Of a stretch of 64,000 nucleotides of DNA, positions 17,350 to 25,664 are shown one piece after another. The translations under genes and the position numbers were made by a program. The DNA comes from CAVWDU01 sp963840725. GTDB taxonomy: Bacteria > Pseudomonadota > Gammaproteobacteria > Pseudomonadales > Halieaceae. Under the pieces are notes generated by a model. That model was not told the DNA's origin and did no database searches. It saw nothing but the letters and a program-made list of their open reading frames with translations. The stretch covers positions 1,364,001 through 1,428,000 of the forward strand of contig CAWIZY010000016.1 of the NCBI GenBank assembly GCA_963840725.1, read 5' to 3'. Positions within the stretch are counted from its first letter, which is position 1, and every line of letters begins with the position of its first letter.

Positions 17350-17454
17350 TTGTGCCAGTACAATAGCTAACATCGGCACAATATTTTATTTATAGTGTTA
17401 TAAACAATACAAATGTTCGGATGAACTTCTTTTTTACACAAAAATGGGCACAAT
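17350..17454. promoter_or_regulatory. Candidate Lrp-type operator sites
   Basis: TTGTGCC at 17350-17356 and its inverse GGCACAA at 17375-17381 form an inverted repeat. GGCACAAT recurs at 17447-17454. The DNA between them is strongly AT-rich compared with its surroundings. It is placed between the divergent Lrp regulator and aminotransferase genes. Confidence 0.5.
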
Positions 17455-17510
17455 GTTCCCTCGCAACGGGATTATCATCAGTGTTCCATGGTAATGACTG
17501 GCCCGCGACT

Positions 17511-19220
17511 ATGACCCTGCTTATCGATACCATTCGCCACTCCGTGATCGGCGACAAACACCCCATTCGCACGCCCTTTGGCGAGCGGCCCCTGGTGTAT
17601 GCAGACTACACGGCGTCTGGGCGCAGCCTGGGTTTTATCGAGGACTATATCCGTCAGCAGGTGCTGCCTTACTACGCCAATACCCATTCTGAATCGTCAT
17701 TTACCGGCGCCCAGACTACGGCGCTGCGAGAGCAGGCACGCGAGCAGATCCGCACCGCCATAAATGCAAGCGCCGACGACCGGATCATTTTTTGTGGCTC
17801 AGGCGCCACGGCGGCAATCAACAAGCTAATTGATATTATGAACCTGCGTTTGCCCCGCGACCTGGCTGATCGCTACCAGCTGGAATCTGTTATCCCTGCA
17901 GCAGCGCGTCCGGTGGTGTTTATTGGCCCGTATGAGCATCACTCCAACGAGTTGCCCTGGCGGGAGAGTATCGCCGACGTGGTCTCTATCCCGCTGAGCA
18001 CAGAGGGGCAAATCGATTTGGCGGCATTGGAACAGCGACTCATTGCTTACCGGGATCGGCCGCTGCGCATCGGCAGCTTTTCAGCGGCCTCAAACGTGAC
18101 CGGTATCAAGAGCGACGTGCAGGGCGTGACGAACCTGCTCAAGCGTTACGAGGCGCTTGCTTTCTGGGACTATGCGGCTGCAGCACCTTATGTGGGCATT
18201 GATATGCAGGGTGCAGGCTCTGCGCTGGACGCTGTGTTCATCTCCCCCCACAAGTTTATCGGAGGGCCCGGCACTCCGGGTATCCTTGTGGTCAAGGAAG
18301 CAATGCTGACTAACAGTGTGCCCGCGGTGGTGGGGGGTGGGACCGTGGTTTATGTGACCCCGGAGGATCATCTGTTTATCGCCGATCACGAGCGCCGGGA
18401 GGAGGGCGGCACCCCGGCTATTGTCGAGGCTGTGCGCGCGGGCCTGGTATTCAAGTTGCAGCAGCAAGTGGGCACCGATGAGATCGAGCGACGCGAACAC
18501 GACTTTGTGCACCGAGCCATGGAGAGGTTCGATGCCAGTCCCAATCTGGAGGTGTTGGGCGGCAGCGATGCACCCCGTCTGTCAATCGTCTCTCTGCGTT
18601 TCAAACACGGTGAGCGGGATTTGCATTACGGTTTTGTGGTCGCTCTGCTGAATGACCTGTTTGGCATTCAGGCGCGCGGTGGTTGCTCCTGTGCCGGACC
18701 TTATGGGCACAGTTTGCTGGGCATGGATATGGGCTATAGCCGGGCTCTGGAAAAGCAAATTCAGGCTGGTGCCTTTGTGCTGAGGCCCGGTTGGGTGCGT
18801 TTGAACTTCAACTATTTCCTTGCTGAGGAAGATTTCCAATACCTGTTGAATGCCATCGAACTCGTTGCCGAACAGGGCTGGCGACTGCTGCCGGCCTATC
18901 ACTTTGATCCGCAAACCGGTAGTTGGCGTTACCGCGGTAGCCCGCGGGACCTGGCCGCGTCACTGACGGCGCTGAATTTTGTCGACTGGTGCAGTCAGGG
19001 CGAGGCTAATGTGCCCGCACCGCTGGCACTGGACGGTCTGCTGGAGCTGGCAGAATCCATTCTCCAGGCTGGCGCCGGCCCCGGTAATGGCTCGGAAATT
19101 AGCCTCGGCGAGGACTCGGTGCTGGAATTGACCCCGCAGGCTGAGAGCCTGCGCTGGTTTGTCCTGCCTCAGGAAGTCAGTGCGGAACTCACAGCGCTGC
19201 AGGCAGCGGGAGCCGCCTGA
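17511..19220 (+). CDS. Class V aminotransferase-fold PLP enzyme
   Basis: 569 residues from ATG 17511; an upstream in-frame start at 17421 would add 30 unconvincing residues. PLP-fold type I class V features are present: NTHSESSFTGAQT, FCGSGATAAINKLI, the cofactor Lys in ISPHKFIGGPGTPG, and RGGCSCAGPYGHSLL near the place of the cysteine-desulfurase active Cys. The protein is about 150 residues longer than typical SufS/NifS, with an extra C-terminal part. It may be a desulfurase-like or lyase-like enzyme acting on an amino acid, which fits control by the divergent Lrp regulator. The substrate is unknown. Confidence 0.8.
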   Translation: MTLLIDTIRHSVIGDKHPIRTPFGERPLVYADYTASGRSLGFIEDYIRQQVLPYYANTHSESSFTGAQTTALREQAREQIRTAINASADDRIIFCGSGATAAINKLIDIMNLRLPRDLADRYQLESVIPAAARPVVFIGPYEHHSNELPWRESIADVVSIPLSTEGQIDLAALEQRLIAYRDRPLRIGSFSAASNVTGIKSDVQGVTNLLKRYEALAFWDYAAAAPYVGIDMQGAGSALDAVFISPHKFIGGPGTPGILVVKEAMLTNSVPAVVGGGTVVYVTPEDHLFIADHERREEGGTPAIVEAVRAGLVFKLQQQVGTDEIERREHDFVHRAMERFDASPNLEVLGGSDAPRLSIVSLRFKHGERDLHYGFVVALLNDLFGIQARGGCSCAGPYGHSLLGMDMGYSRALEKQIQAGAFVLRPGWVRLNFNYFLAEEDFQYLLNAIELVAEQGWRLLPAYHFDPQTGSWRYRGSPRDLAASLTALNFVDWCSQGEANVPAPLALDGLLELAESILQAGAGPGNGSEISLGEDSVLELTPQAESLRWFVLPQEVSAELTALQAAGAA

Positions 19221-19280
19221 AGTCGCGGTTAGCCCGGTTTGTGATCTCACAGTCACCGCGCGAACGCCTTCGGCGCCGGT

Positions 19281-20801
19281 TTAGAAAAACCCCAACGGAT
19301 TGGTGTCATAACTGACCAGCAGATTTTTGGTTTGCTGGTAGTGCTCCAGGGTCCGCTTATGGTTCTCTCGGCCGATGCCGGATTTCTTGTAGCCGCCAAA
19401 AGCCGCGTGAGCCGGGTACACATGGTAGCAGTTGGTCCACACCCGGCCCGCCTTGATGCCCCGGCCCATGCGGAATGCCCGGTTCATATCACGGGTCCAC
19501 ACGCCGGCGCCCAACCCGTATTCAGTGGCGTTGGCAATGGCCAGGGCCTCGGCTTCGTCTTTGAAGGTGGTGATTCCCAGGGTCGGTCCGAAAATCTCCT
19601 CCTGAAACACGCGCATATCATTGCTGCCCTTGAGCAGCGTGGGCTGGATATAAAAACCGCCCGCGAGGTCGCTGCCAACGGTGGCCTTGTCGCCACCGAG
19701 GAGAATCTCGGCACCCTCTTCGCGGGCGATGTCCATGTAGGACATTATTTTGTCGAACTGCTCCCGCGAAACCTGAGCGCCTACCATGGTGTCGGTATCC
19801 AACGGGTTACCCTGGACAATGTTGCCCGCCCGCTCGAGAACCCGCTCGATGAATTCGCTGTAAATGCTTTCCTGGACCAGTGCGCGTGATGGACAGGTGC
19901 ACACCTCTCCCTGGTTAAAAAAGCCCAGCAGCAATCCCTCTATACATTTGCTGATGTATTCGTCCTCCTGGGCCATCACATCTTCAAACAGGATATTTGG
20001 CGATTTGCCGCCCAGCTCTACCGTTGAGGGAATCAGTGTTTTCGCCGCATTGGCGAGGATAATATGGCCGACGGCCGTCGAGCCGGTAAACGCGATTTTG
20101 GCGATGCGGTCAGAGCTTGCCAGGGCCTGGCCGATTTCCTCACCATAGCCGTTGAGCACGTTGAGTACCCCTGGCGGCAGCAGGTCGGCGATCATTTCCA
20201 ACAGCACGAGTATGGAGCTGGGCGTCTGCTCTGCCGGTTTTAGCACGATGCAATTGCCAGCGGCCAGGGCCGGCGCCAGTTTCCAGCCCGCCATCAACAA
20301 AGGGAAGTTCCAGGGAATAATCTGCCCCACGACGCCCAGCGGTTCGTGAAAGTGGTAGGCGACTGTGTTGCCGTCGATATCGGAGGCGCTGCCTTCCTGG
20401 GCGCGCAGGCAGCCTGCGAAGTAACGGAAGTGGTCTACCAGCAGCGGGATGTCCGCGTTCAATGTTTCGCGTATACCCTTGCCGTTTTCCCAGGTCTCTA
20501 CCAGGGCGAGAGTCTCGAGGTTTTGTTCGATGCGGTCGGCGATTTTGAGCAAGGTGTTGGAGCGCTCGGTCACAGCGGTTTGACCCCAGGCCTGTGCGGC
20601 GCCATGGGCCGCATCCAGGGCAATCTTCAGGTCTGCGGCAGTGGAGCGAGGCACCTGGCAGAACGCTTCGCCCGTGACGGGAGTGATATTGTCAAAGTAT
20701 CCCCCCTCCAATGGTGCCACCCACTCTCCGCCGATAAAATTTTCATAGCGATCCTTGAATGTGAACAGAGCGTCTGCAGTTCCGGGCCTGGCGTAAATCA
20801 T
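19281..20801 (-). CDS. NAD+-dependent aldehyde dehydrogenase (ExaC/AldB-like)
   Basis: 506 residues from ATG 20801 with AAGGAG upstream. Longer in-frame starts would translate a tandem repeat and were rejected. ALDH motifs: the NAD-binding region PWNFPLLMAGWKLAPALA, the catalytic Glu in ELGGKSPNI and the catalytic Cys in NQGEVCTCPSRALVQ. The N-terminus (NFIGGEWVAPLEGGYFDN) and CTCPSR pattern match acetaldehyde dehydrogenases of the ExaC/AldB group, which convert short aldehydes to acids. It ends convergently with the aminotransferase gene. Confidence 0.9.
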   Translation of the reverse strand: MIYARPGTADALFTFKDRYENFIGGEWVAPLEGGYFDNITPVTGEAFCQVPRSTAADLKIALDAAHGAAQAWGQTAVTERSNTLLKIADRIEQNLETLALVETWENGKGIRETLNADIPLLVDHFRYFAGCLRAQEGSASDIDGNTVAYHFHEPLGVVGQIIPWNFPLLMAGWKLAPALAAGNCIVLKPAEQTPSSILVLLEMIADLLPPGVLNVLNGYGEEIGQALASSDRIAKIAFTGSTAVGHIILANAAKTLIPSTVELGGKSPNILFEDVMAQEDEYISKCIEGLLLGFFNQGEVCTCPSRALVQESIYSEFIERVLERAGNIVQGNPLDTDTMVGAQVSREQFDKIMSYMDIAREEGAEILLGGDKATVGSDLAGGFYIQPTLLKGSNDMRVFQEEIFGPTLGITTFKDEAEALAIANATEYGLGAGVWTRDMNRAFRMGRGIKAGRVWTNCYHVYPAHAAFGGYKKSGIGRENHKRTLEHYQQTKNLLVSYDTNPLGFF

Positions 20802-20895
20802 CGCGCATTCTCCTTGCTGTTGTGGATGACGTTGTAAATGACAGTGTAGCGTCCTGTCGGGACCTTTATCCCACCAGTAAACATAGATGAATCTG

Positions 20896-21009
20896 TCGGG
20901 CCTCGCCAGGTCGGGCCTCGCCAGGTCGGGCCTCGCCAGGTCGGGCCTCGCCGGCCGACCTCGCCGGCCGCACCTCGCCGGCCGCACCTCGCCGGCCGCA
21001 CTCGGCCGG
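20896..21009. repeat. GC-rich tandem repeat array
   Basis: Three identical 15-base units TCGGGCCTCGCCAGG (20896-20940) are followed by a variant ending GCCGGC (20941-20955), then four 13-14-base units of the type CGCACCTCGCCGGC (20956-21009). It fills most of the space between the start of the aldehyde dehydrogenase gene and the stop of the PyrD-PyrK gene, both on the minus strand. The 15-base unit codes in one frame for a five-residue repeat, but no gene is supported there. Confidence 0.9.
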
Positions 21010-21017
21010 CTGCTCCG

Positions 21018-22640
21018 TCACGACAGGCCGGTGAGGAACGGCCCATCGACACAGAGGCGGCGGCCGTCGGGTGTCGCGCAGGCGCCGCAGATACCGACCC
21101 CGCACTTGGTGAGGTAATCGATAGCGCTGAAAATCTGGTCCTCCCGGCAGTACTCGCGCTCGACGGCGATGGCAGCGTGGACCATCGGCTCAGGACCACA
21201 ATTGTAGAATACCAGGCGATCGATTTCTGCGCGCTCCATGCCGGCCAGTCGTTCACGCAGCAGTTCAGTGATCACGCCGTGGTAACCCGCGCTGCCATCA
21301 TCGGTGGCCACGTGGACTGTGGCGATCTTCTCGCACTCAGCGGTGAAGTAGAGGCGCTCCGCGCTGCGCGCCCCAGTAAAGATCTCCGCGTTGCCAAAGT
21401 CCCTGGCCAGTTGATAGACCGCGGCAAGACCGGTGCCGCCAGCCACCGCGAAGATGCGGGAATCCTCCGGTGGCGAAGCCGGAATGCCGTGGGGCCCGCG
21501 GACATAGGCCTCTGTCCCCGACGGCAGGTCCATCAGTGCATGGGTGAATTCTCCAACATCGATGACCACCAGTGAGAAGGGGTCATCGGTGAGGGCCGAG
21601 AACGGTTTTTCACCGAGACCGGGAATCCACAGGTAGACAAACTCTCCAGGTTGTACGTTGATTTTTCGGTCAAAGGTCAGGATTGCGATATCCTCGCAAA
21701 CGCGCTGGGTTTCCAATAGCGCGACCGGTGCAAAGTGCATATCAATGTCGTAGCGTATATGCGTCTCAGCCCTGTTGCCCTGACCCGCCAGGTCGCTGGC
21801 CAACTGGGTAAAGTAGTTTGCCGTTTCGTCTGTGGTCAGCCCGGTCAGGGCTGAGCCGACGCCGACAACAGCGGATCCGGCTTGCAGATAGGCGCGCACG
21901 TCATCGGCGCTACTTACACCCCCACAGCCTATAATGGGCAAATCACTGACGGCGGCTATCTCGCGTACGCACTTGAGCCCGATGGGCAGCACGCCCTTGC
22001 CGGAGATGCCGCCGGCGCCATTGCTGAGAACCGGTTGGCCGTGGGCCGAGGTATAGCCTGGCCCCACGGTATTAATCGCGCAGAAGCCATCTGCCCCACC
22101 GGCTTCTGCGGCCCGGGCAATCAGTCCTATATCGGGGGTGTTGGGGGTGAGTTTTGGAATGACGGGAATGCTAACAGCAGCCTTCACGGCGGCGACGACC
22201 TCTTGCACCATCTCAGGGTCCTGGCCCATGGCCATGCCGTAACCTTTGGCATGCGGGCAGGAGAGGTTGAGTTCGAGTCCGTCTGAACAGGGCGCGAGGA
22301 TTTTTGCCACTTCTACAAATTCGGCGATGCTGCCGCCGAATATGGAGGTGAGGATAAATCGGTCTTTCGGGACCTTCAACTGCGCCATTAACTCGGCCGA
22401 TTGACGGGCACCCGGGTTGGTTAACCCCACCGCGTTAACGAAGCAGCCGGGGGCGTATTGACTGAAAATTGGCTCCCGGTTGCCCGCCCGGGGGTCTGGG
22501 CCAATGCTTTTGGTGGTGATGACGCCGACCTCGGGGATGTGGTCCAGGAAGTACTGGATGATGGGTACCGCAGTGGTGACGATGCCCGAGGGAATCGTGA
22601 AGGGGCCGGAGAGGGTTTTGCCCAAAAATTCTGTAGTCAC
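21018..22640 (-). CDS. PyrD-PyrK fusion: dihydroorotate dehydrogenase with electron-transfer domain
   Basis: 540 residues. Residues 1 to about 300 are a class 1 dihydroorotate dehydrogenase-type FMN barrel: SGIVTTAVP, the catalytic Cys 128 in NLSCPH, PVIPKLTPN and GCGGVSSADD. From about 302 to the end is a PyrK/ferredoxin-reductase module with GEFVYLWIPG, VAGGTGLAAVY and a C-terminal 2Fe-2S site, Cys 513, 518, 521 and 530 (CGVGICGAC then RRLC). In class 1B enzymes these are separate proteins that pass electrons to NAD+. Here both are one chain. A related dihydropyrimidine-type reaction cannot be excluded. TATAAT on the minus strand lies about 45 bases upstream. Confidence 0.85.
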   Translation of the reverse strand: MTTEFLGKTLSGPFTIPSGIVTTAVPIIQYFLDHIPEVGVITTKSIGPDPRAGNREPIFSQYAPGCFVNAVGLTNPGARQSAELMAQLKVPKDRFILTSIFGGSIAEFVEVAKILAPCSDGLELNLSCPHAKGYGMAMGQDPEMVQEVVAAVKAAVSIPVIPKLTPNTPDIGLIARAAEAGGADGFCAINTVGPGYTSAHGQPVLSNGAGGISGKGVLPIGLKCVREIAAVSDLPIIGCGGVSSADDVRAYLQAGSAVVGVGSALTGLTTDETANYFTQLASDLAGQGNRAETHIRYDIDMHFAPVALLETQRVCEDIAILTFDRKINVQPGEFVYLWIPGLGEKPFSALTDDPFSLVVIDVGEFTHALMDLPSGTEAYVRGPHGIPASPPEDSRIFAVAGGTGLAAVYQLARDFGNAEIFTGARSAERLYFTAECEKIATVHVATDDGSAGYHGVITELLRERLAGMERAEIDRLVFYNCGPEPMVHAAIAVEREYCREDQIFSAIDYLTKCGVGICGACATPDGRRLCVDGPFLTGLS

Positions 22641-22683
22641 GTTCGCGTGCTCTGTGCCGGTGGGTGGTTTTTGCGTTGGGGGG

Positions 22684-22689
22684 ATTATA
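22684..22689 (-). promoter_or_regulatory. Possible -10 box for the PyrD-PyrK gene
   Basis: A perfect TATAAT on the minus strand lies 44 bases before the start codon at 22640. No good -35 box is seen. The rest of the gap up to 22851 is GC-rich and shows nothing else. Confidence 0.35.
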
Positions 22690-22851
22690 CGTTAGATCGG
22701 TGGTTTGGGCTCGGGCTGCCGCATCGCGGGCTGCCACGTTGCTCCCGCCCGCGGTTGGAGGTTCACGCGTTGGCCGGGTGCAGTGTGCCGGCCCGCCGTG
22801 CGTGGCGACTCTCGACGGTCTGATGGTGGTTTCTGTGGGAGGCTGGGAGCT

Positions 22852-24363
22852 TTAGCTGCCAGTGGCGGCCAGTTTGCTGTGAGCAATGCGGCTGACGACG
22901 GTATCGTTGCTGACTGATTCCAGTACGACATCGAAACCCCACAGCTGCTGCAGGTGACGTACAACCTCCTCAGCGTTCTCTGTCTCCAGCGGACGACCCT
23001 GATGCATGTCGTGCCTGAGGGTGAGGGCCCGGTCTCCGCGCACATTGACGTTGTAGACCTGGATACTCGGCTCGAGGTTGCCCAGATTGTAGTTACCTGA
23101 CAGTTCCTCGCGAATGCTCTGGTAGCCCCGTTCATCGTGGATTGCATTGACCTCGAGATAATCCAGCTCGGAATCATCTCTGACGCTGAACAACTTCAGC
23201 TCGCGAATGAGTTTAGGAGAGAGAAATTGCAGTATAAAACTCTCGTCCTTGAAGTCGCGCATGGCGAAATCCAGGGTCTCCTGCCAGGGGGTGCCGGCAA
23301 TATCCGGAAACCAGCGGCGGTCTTCGGCTGTGGGTGTCTGACAGATACGCTTCAGATCCTGCATCATCGCGTAGCCAAGTGTGTAGGGGTTGATACCGCT
23401 GTAGTAGGGCGAATCAAACGCGGGCTGGAATATTACGCCCGTGTGATATTGAAGGAACTCCAGCATAAAGCCATCGGTCACCAGACCCTCTGCATGGAGT
23501 TGGTGCAAGATATGAAAATGCCAGAAGCATGCCCAGCCTTCGTTCATGACTTTGGTTTGGCGCTGGGGGTAAAGGTACTGGGATATTTTGCGCACGATGC
23601 GGATGATTTCCCGCTGCCAGGGTTCCAGTAAGGGCGCATTTTTCTCGAGAAAATACAGGATGTTTTCCTGCGGCTCTTCAGGAAAGCGAACTTCCTGATG
23701 CTGGGCGAGTGTCTCGGGTGATACCGGTATGGTACGCCACAGTTCGTTAACCTGTTGTTGCAGTTGCTGTTCGCGTTCGAGCTGGCGGCGTTTCTCTTCC
23801 TCGAGACTGAGCGGGTAAGGGCGTTTGTAGCGGTCTACGCCGTGGTTCATCAGGGCGTGGCAGGCATCCAGCACGCGTTCGACTTCGTCGACCCCGTGTC
23901 GCTGTTCACAATCGGCGATGAATTTACGGGCGAACACCATGTAGTCGATGATCGATTCCGCGTCGGTCCAGGTTTTGAAAAGGTAATTGTTCTTGAAAAA
24001 TGAGTTGTGGCCGTAGCTGGCATGGGCGATCACCAGTGCTTGCATGGTGAGGGTGTTTTCCTCCATCAGGTAGGCGATACAGGGGTTGGAGTTGAATACG
24101 ATCTCGTAAGCCAGCCCCATGCGGCCCCTGCGGTAGTTATTCTCGACATTGAGAAACTGTTTGCCGAAGGACCAGTGGTGGTAGTTAATGGGCATGGCAG
24201 AGGAGGCATAGGCATCCATCATCTGTTCTGAGTTGATGATTTCGATCTGGTTGGGATAGGTGTCCAGTTGGAATCCATCGGCGATACGGCTGATTTCCCG
24301 CTCAAAGTCCTGCAGCAGATCGAAGGTCCAGTCGGATTCTGTGGACAGGGGCTGTCTACTCAT
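22852..24363 (-). CDS. SpoVR family protein (YcgB-like)
   Basis: 503 residues, a usual length for the SpoVR/YcgB family. Family features include PINYHHWSFGKQF near residue 60, AHASYGHNSFFKNNYLF and MNEGWACFWHF, His/Glu-rich stretches that look like a metal site. It is a cytoplasmic protein of unresolved activity that almost always travels with the PrkA-type kinase and YeaH, and here it is the third gene of that operon with an ATGA overlap. Relatives are tied to sporulation in Bacillus and to stress or stationary phase in gammaproteobacteria. Confidence 0.93.
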   Translation of the reverse strand: MSRQPLSTESDWTFDLLQDFEREISRIADGFQLDTYPNQIEIINSEQMMDAYASSAMPINYHHWSFGKQFLNVENNYRRGRMGLAYEIVFNSNPCIAYLMEENTLTMQALVIAHASYGHNSFFKNNYLFKTWTDAESIIDYMVFARKFIADCEQRHGVDEVERVLDACHALMNHGVDRYKRPYPLSLEEEKRRQLEREQQLQQQVNELWRTIPVSPETLAQHQEVRFPEEPQENILYFLEKNAPLLEPWQREIIRIVRKISQYLYPQRQTKVMNEGWACFWHFHILHQLHAEGLVTDGFMLEFLQYHTGVIFQPAFDSPYYSGINPYTLGYAMMQDLKRICQTPTAEDRRWFPDIAGTPWQETLDFAMRDFKDESFILQFLSPKLIRELKLFSVRDDSELDYLEVNAIHDERGYQSIREELSGNYNLGNLEPSIQVYNVNVRGDRALTLRHDMHQGRPLETENAEEVVRHLQQLWGFDVVLESVSNDTVVSRIAHSKLAATGS

Positions 24364-25622
24364 GCTGTTTGTTTCCTGAACAGCTCACGAAAAACGGGGT
24401 AGATGTCTGCCGGTCCGGTGATGTGTTGCATGGCGAAGCTGTCTGGCCAGCTTTGTATTAGTGACGCGTAGGTCTGCCACAAGGGCTTGTCGCCCGCGTC
24501 GGTGATTTCGATGTAGGCATAGTATTGGCACAGGGGCAGCAATTCATTGATCGTCTTTATACAACGCTCTGCATCATCGGGCCAGTTGTCGCCGTCGGAG
24601 GCCTGGGCGCCATAGATGTTCCACTCATTGGGGGGAAAACGAGCCTCGATGATCTTGTGCATCAGTTCCAGTGCACTGGAGACAACGGTGCCGCCCGTTT
24701 CGCGGGAATAGAAGAATTCCTCTTCGTCCACTTCACGGGCGCTGGTGTGGTGCCGAATAAATACCACTTCGGTTTTGTCGTAGTTACGCGACAGGAACAG
24801 GTAGAGCAATATGTAGAATCGCTTGGCGAGATCTTTGGTGGCCTGATCCATCGAGCCCGAGACATCCATGAGGCAAAACATCACCGCTTTGGAGTGAGGC
24901 ACGGGCTCCTTGTTATTGCGATGGTAGCGAATATCCACATCGTCGATGAAGGGTATGCGCGCCAGGGCGTCGCGCAGGCCCTGGATGCGGTCCTCCAGCA
25001 GGCCCCTGGCCGCAGAGGTCTCCGGCGTATCGGTCAGTGCCTCCAACTCCGCTTCGAGTTCGCGCAGCTCCCGTCGGCGACTCGCGCCCAGGGCAATTCG
25101 TCGCGCGGTGGCCGAGCGCATGGAGCGGATGACGCTGAAGTTGGCCGGGGGGCCGTCACTGGTAAAACCGCCGCGCACGCGCTTGAACTCTTCCAGCCCC
25201 CCCAGCTGACGCTTGGTGAGGTTGGGCAGTTCCATATCGTCAAAGAGGACCTCCAAAAACTCCTGCTGACTGATCTGGAATGCAAATTCATCCATGCCCT
25301 CGCCCTGATCGCTGGCTTCTCCGCCACCCCCGCCCCCGCCGCCACCAGGAGGACGCTGGATGCGGTCTCCCGCGGTGTACTCCTCATTGCCGGGTATGAC
25401 ATGGGTCACTAGACCCCCGCGTCCGTGGCGTAGGACCGGCTCACGGGTGTCTCGGGTGGGAATGGATATTTTCTCGCCGCTGTCCTGATCGGTGATGTTG
25501 CGGTCGCGTAGATTTTCTGCAACCGCCCGCTGAATCTGCGCGCGGTAGCGCCGCAGAAAGCGCTGCCGGTTGACCGCGCTTTTTTGCTTCGGGTTATTGC
25601 GTCTATCGATCAGAAAGCCCAA
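24360..25622 (-). CDS. yeaH: YeaH/YhbH family protein (DUF444, VWA-like)
   Basis: 420 residues. The N-terminus (IDRRNNPKQKSAVNRQRFLR) matches YeaH; a run of eight or more Gly near residue 95 is a flexible linker. The C-terminal half is a von Willebrand A-like domain with a metal-site pattern DVSGSMDQATK. The frame begins with TTG at 25622, eight bases after GAGGAG and fitting the known family N-terminus. It lies between the kinase and SpoVR genes and probably works in the same stress complex. Confidence 0.9.
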   Translation of the reverse strand: MGFLIDRRNNPKQKSAVNRQRFLRRYRAQIQRAVAENLRDRNITDQDSGEKISIPTRDTREPVLRHGRGGLVTHVIPGNEEYTAGDRIQRPPGGGGGGGGGEASDQGEGMDEFAFQISQQEFLEVLFDDMELPNLTKRQLGGLEEFKRVRGGFTSDGPPANFSVIRSMRSATARRIALGASRRRELRELEAELEALTDTPETSAARGLLEDRIQGLRDALARIPFIDDVDIRYHRNNKEPVPHSKAVMFCLMDVSGSMDQATKDLAKRFYILLYLFLSRNYDKTEVVFIRHHTSAREVDEEEFFYSRETGGTVVSSALELMHKIIEARFPPNEWNIYGAQASDGDNWPDDAERCIKTINELLPLCQYYAYIEITDAGDKPLWQTYASLIQSWPDSFAMQHITGPADIYPVFRELFRKQTA

Positions 25623-25664
25623 CGAATTCTCCTCTGGCGACAGTGTTGAGTCAGTGGCTGCTGG

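Noticed and set aside
20802..20987. N-terminal extension of the aldehyde dehydrogenase with an ARPDL repeat
   Set aside because: The repeat is only the translated DNA tandem array; ATG 20801 has a good ribosome-binding site and the usual family start.
20896..21009. CRISPR-like array
   Set aside because: Units are adjacent without spacers and too short, and there are no cas genes.
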